64,000 bases of DNA from Notamacropus eugenii (lineage: Eukaryota > Chordata > Mammalia > Diprotodontia > Macropodidae), in contig NC_092878.1 of NCBI RefSeq assembly GCF_028372415.1, forward strand, positions 71,918,704 through 71,982,703, in the 5' to 3' direction. Below are positions 57,486 through 64,000 of the stretch, piece by piece. Every line of letters starts with the position of its first letter. The stretch's first letter is position 1. The translations under genes were made by a program, and so were the position numbers. The notes under the pieces are model-generated. The model was not told the DNA's origin, made no database searches, and was given only the letters and a program-made list of their open reading frames with translations.

Positions 57486-57889
57486 GTCTTCTGGATTTTA
57501 TTTTCTAAAACCCTTTTTAGTAGCATTTTGGGCTGGTTGCTTGCTGTTTCTTCCTGCCAGGCTCAATAGTGGCCAAAAAAAATGGAGAAGGCAATGTTAA
57601 AGTATTATATGAGGAGGAGGGAGTGTCAACACCTTAATTTGTTTCCTAGGCATCTGTTTTAACTGATTTGCAAAGTAACTTTATAATTTTGCTTGTTACT
57701 CTTATTTAGTTTAAAGCAGCCTAAGCACTGTGTGCCAGGAGGAATTCTTCTTGTCCATCTTAATTTCCTTTTTAATCTAACAAGCTAAGTCCTTGGACAT
57801 CCTAGGATGTATTTGTTCCCCTGAGTGAAATGTCTGAGAAGCATAAAGAGTTCTCAGGTCACTGGATTCTAGGGATATACATATACACA

Positions 57890-57946
57890 CATACGCACAT
57901 ATATATATGTATATATATATGTATATGTATATATATATGTATATCT
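57890..57946. repeat. (TA)n/(GTAT)n microsatellite
   Basis: Runs of 'tatatatatgtatatata' type. Confidence 0.88.
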
Positions 57947-58189
57947 GGCCATCCTAGAACTGAAGCGGGGAGAGGATAGAAAATATTGCTTCATTCTTAT
58001 TTTCCCTTTGAAGTTTAGTCAACATTATTTTAGGGCTTTTATCACTGCATTCACTTATGCTGGGATCTTGAAGCCATGAAACAGACATGGAACTTCTAAT
58101 GCTTCTGTTCATTCAATCTAAGAGTATGGAGCTGTTCATGATGTCCTCTCAGTGCCTGATTATAATGCAACTTCCCAGGTCTTCCTTAG

Positions 58190-58700
58190 GGACACAGGTA
58201 CAAGCAACATAGGTAAGGCAGTAGTGGTTGAAATGGGGTAGTTTACTAAGTCTGAAAGTCACATGGTGCTTCACACAAGGGGTCTTTAATACATTTTACA
58301 ATTCTTGAACTCAGGTTAAATCTTACTTCCTAGATGCAGCCTTTATAGTTATCAAGATTGCCTGCTTTATTTTGTTTTTTGGGGGGACATTCTGAAAAGC
58401 TTCCTAGAGAGCTTATCTAAATAAATTTAAGATCAGGAGGAAGGAATTATAAAACAGACCATCCAGTTAATGTTTCCTAGAGTAAGTCTGTACTTGCTCC
58501 CTCCACAAAGAGGGAAGAGGCTGAGTTTGGGTATAGCAAGCAAGAGACCAATCTTTGAGCATCCTGAAATTACTTGACAGAGGCAGGAGGGTGTGAAACA
58601 AGGGTCTTGTAACAAATGTGCTGATGCAACTTATCAAGAAGTCAGCTTCCACAAGAAGGTGTCCTGGATCTCACTACTAAGTTTTCCTTTGAACAAAGAA
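58190..58700 (+). repeat. Unnamed repeat, copy B
   Basis: Second, longer copy of the unit at 52,670-53,060, in the same orientation about 5.5 kb away; similarity is by eye and modest. It extends further right through 'tgcttggatccctgggaagg'-type sequence with no recognised family. Confidence 0.42.
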
Positions 58701-59344
58701 GTGCTTGGATCCCTGGGAAGGCATGGCTCTTAAAAGATTGGACAGGGGTCATGGGTCCAAAGGAAGGGATGATATGATATCAAAAGGGATAAGCATTTAA
58801 GAAGAAAAGAAAAAAAAAAAGGTTTCTTCTCTTTGTACCCTGTTCCATTCATTAAACTAGAGAATTCCTGGGAACAGATTATACAAAATCCTAGAAAGAG
58901 GTAAAGAGTGAAAAAGGGAACGGAATGAAAAGAATGCTTTTTGGAAAGGGATATTACAAATTAATATCAGTAAAAGAAAGGATGAGATGAAGTAGAAGGG
59001 AGGATGATGTACTTATCTGACCTGGAAAAGGACAAAACAAGTGAAAGAGAAAACAATAAGCATAAACTCAAGAAGCTTGAGAATGGGAAGGAATGGGAAG
59101 TGTTCAGACTATGTTCAGAATAAGCATATCGAACTACAGCAAATAAGCATTGACTTAAAGAGCGGGTTAATTCATATACATGTAAATATTTATACATCTT
59201 TTTATATATTTCTATATACAGATGCTATGTATTTTATGGAAGAAAACATGAGGTCACTAATTAACCTATAAGATAACTTGCTTAAGTTCCTCATGAAAGA
59301 GAGTTTTTACTGGATGAGAAATGGGTAAGAAAACAAAAGCTAAA

Positions 59345-59545
59345 AATTTGCTGCAAACGAAATCACATTTAAAACAAATAGGAATACAGAGAAAAATAAT
59401 AGGTGACAGAACAAAATCAAATATGCTTCAGGTAACTTTCAAAGCAGACTTTTCCAACATCTCAGTAAGGCAATAGTAAAAATGACTAAATTCAAAAGAG
59501 ACAAACAGGTAAATGGCCTTATACTCAAAGGAGCAATAGATGACG
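59345..59545 (+). mobile_element. LINE-1 ORF2 endonuclease-region remnant
   Basis: Translated words follow the conserved L1 endonuclease segment: an LQETHLK-like start ('ttgctgcaaacgaaatcaca'), then 'caaatatgcttcaggtaact' and 'aaattcaaaagagacaaaca'. Several stops interrupt it. The match stops where the perfect hairpin at 59,534 begins. Confidence 0.55.
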
Positions 59546-59571
59546 GTGATTATCATCACCGTCATCTATTG
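59534..59571. repeat. Perfect 17-bp-arm inverted repeat (hairpin)
   Basis: Left arm 'caatagatgacggtgat', loop 'tatc', right arm 'atcaccgtcatctattg', with no mismatch over 17 pairs. Confidence 0.95.
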
Positions 59572-62500
59572 TATTCACTGCATATATTATCATAATCACT
59601 ATGAGTATGAAATAACAATAAATGCATATGCCACAGAGTATGGCAGCTAAGTTTTTAACAGCTCACTATGCTCTGAAAATGTACATAACAAGTTCACTGT
59701 AAGTTGGGTCATATAAGCCTACTGAAGATAGATACTACAAACAGAATTATGTATTCTGTACTGCGAATGATACATTCTTCCTTATTGTTACAAAATTACT
59801 TTTTGAACACTCATAAAGTTGTGCCAAACTCAGAAAGAAATGGGTCCCTGCAGATCAAATATTGACTTGAGAAACACAAAATTAACATTATCTATATTGT
59901 TTGTGTATACAAATACATACACACATATACATATACACATATGCATGTATATATGCATATATATATATTTTGTCATCATTTCCCAAATATATTTTAATCT
60001 GGCTCATGCTACACTTGAGAGATTTCTGGTTTGTGGTAGGAAAGTTGGCTGCTTTCACCAAGAATTTACTTTCTTCAGTATTATCTATAACATTTTCTTT
60101 GGATATTGTAATTTCTCTAGTATTTGTTAGTTAGATGGGTAGATTAATGGATTCAGTCAGGCATCTTTTCAAAGAAGACTAAAACACCATACAAGGCACA
60201 ATTAGCAGTACTTTGTAAAAAAAATGAATTTCATTTAAGAACTCCTTCTGATGATATAAGAAGTTAATGTGATCTCCCTGTAGAGACCATCTTACAATTA
60301 ATTTTGTATATAATGTCAGTCTTCATACTTCACAGTTTGCGATTATGTGGAATTTGGTGTAAAGTCAGACTCCATCCAAGGAACTTTAATTACAAAAGGT
60401 AAAATCATAGACAACCTCCTAGTAAGATTTGAGACTCAAGAACAATACACTACCCCAAAGCTGTGTTTTCAGTTACATACTTCTTATATATTGTCTTTCC
60501 AAACCAGAATATATAAAATATGAACAAATCATTTTAGAAGAGGTGAGAGGGAACCACATGACATCCTCTTAACTTCAAGAAGAAAATACAGGACTATCTT
60601 CTCCTTGAAATTCTTTTCCATCCCATTATATCTTTTTTTGTAATAAAAAATTGAGCAAAATCCAATAACCAAAAATGAGAGCGAAATAATCAGAATCATG
60701 AGAATGGGCAGCTGCTTGCATGTTTTAAAATGAGGAGTAGAGCACAGGCCAATCTGCCTGGATAAATGTCAATATGCATTATTAAATGAAACAGTGGTAA
60801 AATATAGACTGTCAAAAGCATTTTTCTTTCAGAGACATGGGAAGAATTGAAATGCATTTTCAAAGGAGAAATTTCTTTCAGTGTTTCTTCAATCATTTTC
60901 TTTTTGAAGCGTTAATTATAGGGCACCCTACTATCTAATGCTTTCAGTTTAAAATCACCTTACAGTAGAAAGGGGGAAGAAGCAATTTTTCATCTGAAAA
61001 GGAGCCAAAGCACTAGGGTGTTTATTCATCAGAGATTTCTTTTTATCATACTTGACTCATTAAATCAACATTTTGTTTTTAATATTTTTTCAGAACACAC
61101 ACATTAACCATACTATTGTTTCTTTACAGTGATGGCTGTGATATGGCTCCTGGCAGGTCAACCATTCACCCTTTAGAAGTAACACAGCTAGAAATGCAGC
61201 AGCTGATTACTCTGAAAGCTAGATTAAGTAATAGTTAATTTAATAATAACTTACATTTTTTATAGCAGTGTAGCAATAATGGGTAGAAGGTTGATCTCAG
61301 AGTCAAAATATACAGTTTTAAGCACTGACTGACATATTCTGACTGCAGGACCATTGTCTCCACAGTGCCTCAGATGACTCTCCAGGAGTCTCTTTGTGAT
61401 TTGTAGTAGAGGAATCTCCAGACTTGGACTGATCAATCTATCTAACATACACAGATATATGCCTGCATACACACATATACGTGTATTCATATGCATGAAT
61501 ATACGTATATTTATTGTGCAATGTACAGACCCTAGACAACAGGTTATTTGTGCAGAGGAGACTATCTGTTTCAGATTCTGAGAGAGACAGTTGATGTTAT
61601 CTGCCTTGACAGTTCATGACCTTTGAAAACCTTAAAATGCTATGTAAATACTAATTACTATTTATATGAACAGTAACAACAACACCAAATAATAATAATT
61701 TGGCTGGGACATAAATATGTTTCAGAATTCCAAGAAGAGCACTGACCAAGTTGTTTAACTCTGAGTTCAGTTCTGAGATAGCAGTTGCTCATTTGAACAG
61801 ACAAGCTCAAGAATGTTGATCCAAGTGGATAGCACCATGTGCTTCAGTGATTGAATGTGGATAAATGAAGAATCAGAGAACTTTTTGGTTAATAACTAGA
61901 AAGATAAATGTAGATACTAGAACAATTCTAACATTGTGGTATAAATGCTTCTAAAATTGTCCTCTGCTCTCCAACTGCGGTATAAATGTGGTATAAATAT
62001 CTGATTGTAGGCAAAAGATGAGAATATGGTTTCTGCGTAACAGTAGGGTCATTTGTAGAAAAGACTCAGGTGCTAAAGCAAGAAAGATTAGAAGATGAAA
62101 GCAGAGAGACGTAGCTCTCTTCAGTGTCACTTGTTCCCAGGCAGATTAGTTGGCCAATGAGAGGCTGGTGTGTGTTCTAATGCTACCTGTTGCTAAGAAG
62201 ATGAATACAAAGGAGAAACAGAAAAATAACTGCTTTCTATTATTAGACTTGTAGCTGAGAATAAGAAGAAAGAGTACAAGGAATATACTATTTCGTATTA
62301 TGATTTTCTGTTGAGAAGAAGGGAAGTCAGAAGATACTTCTCTGCATTATCCTCAGGTGTTGAGAGGTGGAGAAGAATCCCACAAAGGAATAGAGTTGGA
62401 GTTTCTGCCAACTTTAGGATAACAGTTGTTGCCTTTTTGTAAAAGAGCATACTGGCACTTCAAGAGAAGGTATCAACTAACCCTAAATCTATTCTTGGTG

Positions 62501-62974
62501 AGTAGTGTGAATAGCTTGGGAGAAGAAGTTAAGAAAAGCCGCCCACTGGGCTCACTAGTCTGGCTGAGATGGCATGGACAATGAAATGTCTGTCAGTCAA
62601 GCACAGAGGAGATCAGCTTAGTTTAGCAGTAGTAATGTGGAACCACATAGCTGTTAATCAGAGAACTTCTATAGTTCCTGAGATAGAAAGAGGACACCAA
62701 CAGCATGATTCCAGAATTGTGATTTGTCCTGATCACCTTTTTTCCTCATATGTGTGCTTTACATGGGATTCTAGATGAATGTCCATACTCCCACATATAC
62801 TGTATATATTGGTAGGAGAAAATAGTTGAGGCTTATGGGTAGAATGTTAAGTAAATATTATATGAAGTTGGGGAATAGAGAACACTTTCAGGGGCATTTC
62901 AAGTTTCTTGTGATTCTCAGAGTATAATAAAATCTTTGAATTAATGATAACAATAATGATATCTTTATGTAACA
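59572..62974. other. Unclassified stretch with AT-rich tracts and SINE traces
   Basis: An AT/AC microsatellite lies at 59,918-59,970. Faint MIR-like words occur at 61,270-61,390 and 61,610-61,670. The block 60,895-61,240 is repeat-free. A three-fold 'gtggtataaat' echo lies at 61,936-61,998. No gene is recognised. Confidence 0.28.
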
Positions 62975-63150
62975 TTTTATAGTTTGCAAAGTGTTTTACA
63001 TATATTGTCTCATTTTATCCTCAGAACAACACTGAGCAGCAAGTGATATTATTTTTCTCATTTTAAAAATGAGGAAACTGAGGTAGGCATGTGAAATGAC
63101 TTTCCCAGAGTAATATAAGGAACTCAGGAAGGATTTAAATTCAGATCTGA
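62975..63150 (-). mobile_element. MIR/CORE-SINE, minus orientation
   Basis: Contains 'tttgcaaagtgttttacata', 'ctcattttatcctcagaaca', 'aaatgaggaaactgaggtag' and 'ggatttaaattcagatctga'. Confidence 0.7.
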
Positions 63151-63229
63151 TCTTAAGATGAAAGTTTACTGTTTTTCTTTAATAATTTGAATTCACGAGT
63201 GCTTTGTACTTCTTAATGTACTTTAACAT

Positions 63230-63370
63230 TTCTGACCTCATTTCATTTTTATAAAACCTTGTTAATTGGACAGGTCAGGGTGCTTTATCCTTATTTTATG
63301 AGTAAAGAAATACACAGACTAATTTGTTTAAGGTCACCTAGCTAGCCAGCTTAAGAGTTTGAAGCTTCAA
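63230..63370 (-). mobile_element. MIR-family SINE, minus orientation
   Basis: Contains 'acctcatttcatttttataa', 'aaaccttgttaattggacag' and 'aaggtcacctagctagccag'. Confidence 0.5.
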
Positions 63371-64000
63371 GGTGTTTTGGCTTTGAAGTCAGGGCTTTTA
63401 TTAGATATGAGACGTGCCCTAGAGATGGGGGCAGGAGTTGCTCTCTAGTCTTAACTAGAATAACAGAATACCCCTCCAAGGGAATGTGGAATTATCTTTC
63501 TCATCAGTCTTTCTCAAAGCCCCAAAGGTCTTTTAAGAAATCTCAGTTGGGCAAGAAGATTTCATTTTTCCTAGTTTCAGCCACTGGATGCCAAAGCACC
63601 AAATCATTGGCTGGAATCAGGAAACATATGGGGAGGAAAATGCCTCAATCCATCAGAATTAAAAGTAAAATAGCATAAGGAAGAATGACTGTATATGAAA
63701 GCAAATCTTCATGGAAAGAATTCAGACTATATAATGAATTACTTGTAACATCCACAAATCAATTTTGATTATGAAAATTGAGAGGTGCCATGTGCGATTG
63801 CTACCGGCCTGCTTGCTCAGGGGCTGTGTAAATTCTTTAGGGGAATTAAAAATAAGAAGTGTTTTACTCTCTGTTCCATTCTGCAGTTAGAACTCTGTGA
63901 CTAGGAAAAATGCAGAATACCAATTACTCTGTTACTTTAATTACTCTCCTAATTATAACGATAACCTCGTCACATTGAACAGAATTCCCCAAACAGGAAA
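63371..64000. other. Right-edge stretch with a possible conserved element
   Basis: No gene is recognised. The part 63,785-63,985 is repeat-free with CpG ('gtgcgattgctaccggcc', 'taacgataacctcgtcac') and looks like conserved non-coding DNA in texture. Confidence 0.28.

Noticed and set aside
1..64000. CRISPR arrays, bacterial operons, phage or plasmid features
   Set aside because: No spaced direct-repeat arrays, no dense ORFs and no ribosome binding sites; the DNA is clearly vertebrate intergenic or intronic sequence.

Overview
The window reads as vertebrate, and most probably marsupial (metatherian), nuclear DNA. It is AT-rich, has no dense ORFs, and carries many old interspersed repeats. The strongest pointers to a marsupial are SINEs with the marsupial CORE-SINE head (ggcagctaggtggcacagtgg type) and tail (gtatctttgccaagaaaacccc type) at about 16.6, 18.5, 51.2, 56.0 and 57.3 kb, plus an unrelated SINE at 3.3 kb. 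These sit among many degraded MIR, L2 and CR1/L3 pieces and L1 fragments. I cannot fix the species from sequence alone.

No complete protein-coding gene is present, and none of the long open frames looks like a whole gene. Two retropseudogenes are recognisable on the left. One is a broken RPL17 copy on the minus strand, cut by the left window edge. The other is an almost full-length 7SL (signal recognition particle) RNA copy at 2.77-3.06 kb. The left third (1-22 kb) is otherwise intergenic or intronic DNA made of MIR/SINE/L2 pieces, microsatellites and a clear hAT-type terminal-inverted-repeat element at 10.3 kb.

From about 22.6 to 29.6 kb the texture changes. SINEs disappear, GC and CpG rise, and there are G-runs and polypyrimidine tracts. 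A CpG-rich block at about 27.6-28.3 kb ends in a good splice donor (cag|gtaaag after 28,279). I read this as the promoter and 5' exon region of a plus-strand gene whose remaining exons lie outside the window. A second possible alternative first exon with a short ATG frame ends at 26,297 (aag|gtgaga), and a weaker donor lies at 24,624. The gene could not be named. A block at 29.2-29.6 kb looks like conserved non-coding DNA.

The right half (29.6-64 kb) looks like a large intron or gene desert. It contains L2 and MIR pieces, a nested SINE-in-MIR insertion at 50 kb, L1 ORF1 and endonuclease remnants at 51.7-52.5 and 59.3-59.5 kb, two diverged copies of an unnamed repeat at 52.8 and 58.2 kb, a perfect 17-bp-arm hairpin at 59.5 kb, and several repeat-free islands that may be conserved regulatory elements. 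I found no CRISPR array, operon, phage or bacterial feature, and no clear evidence for a novel enzymatic system. The most interesting content is the unassigned promoter/first-exon island and the candidate regulatory islands.
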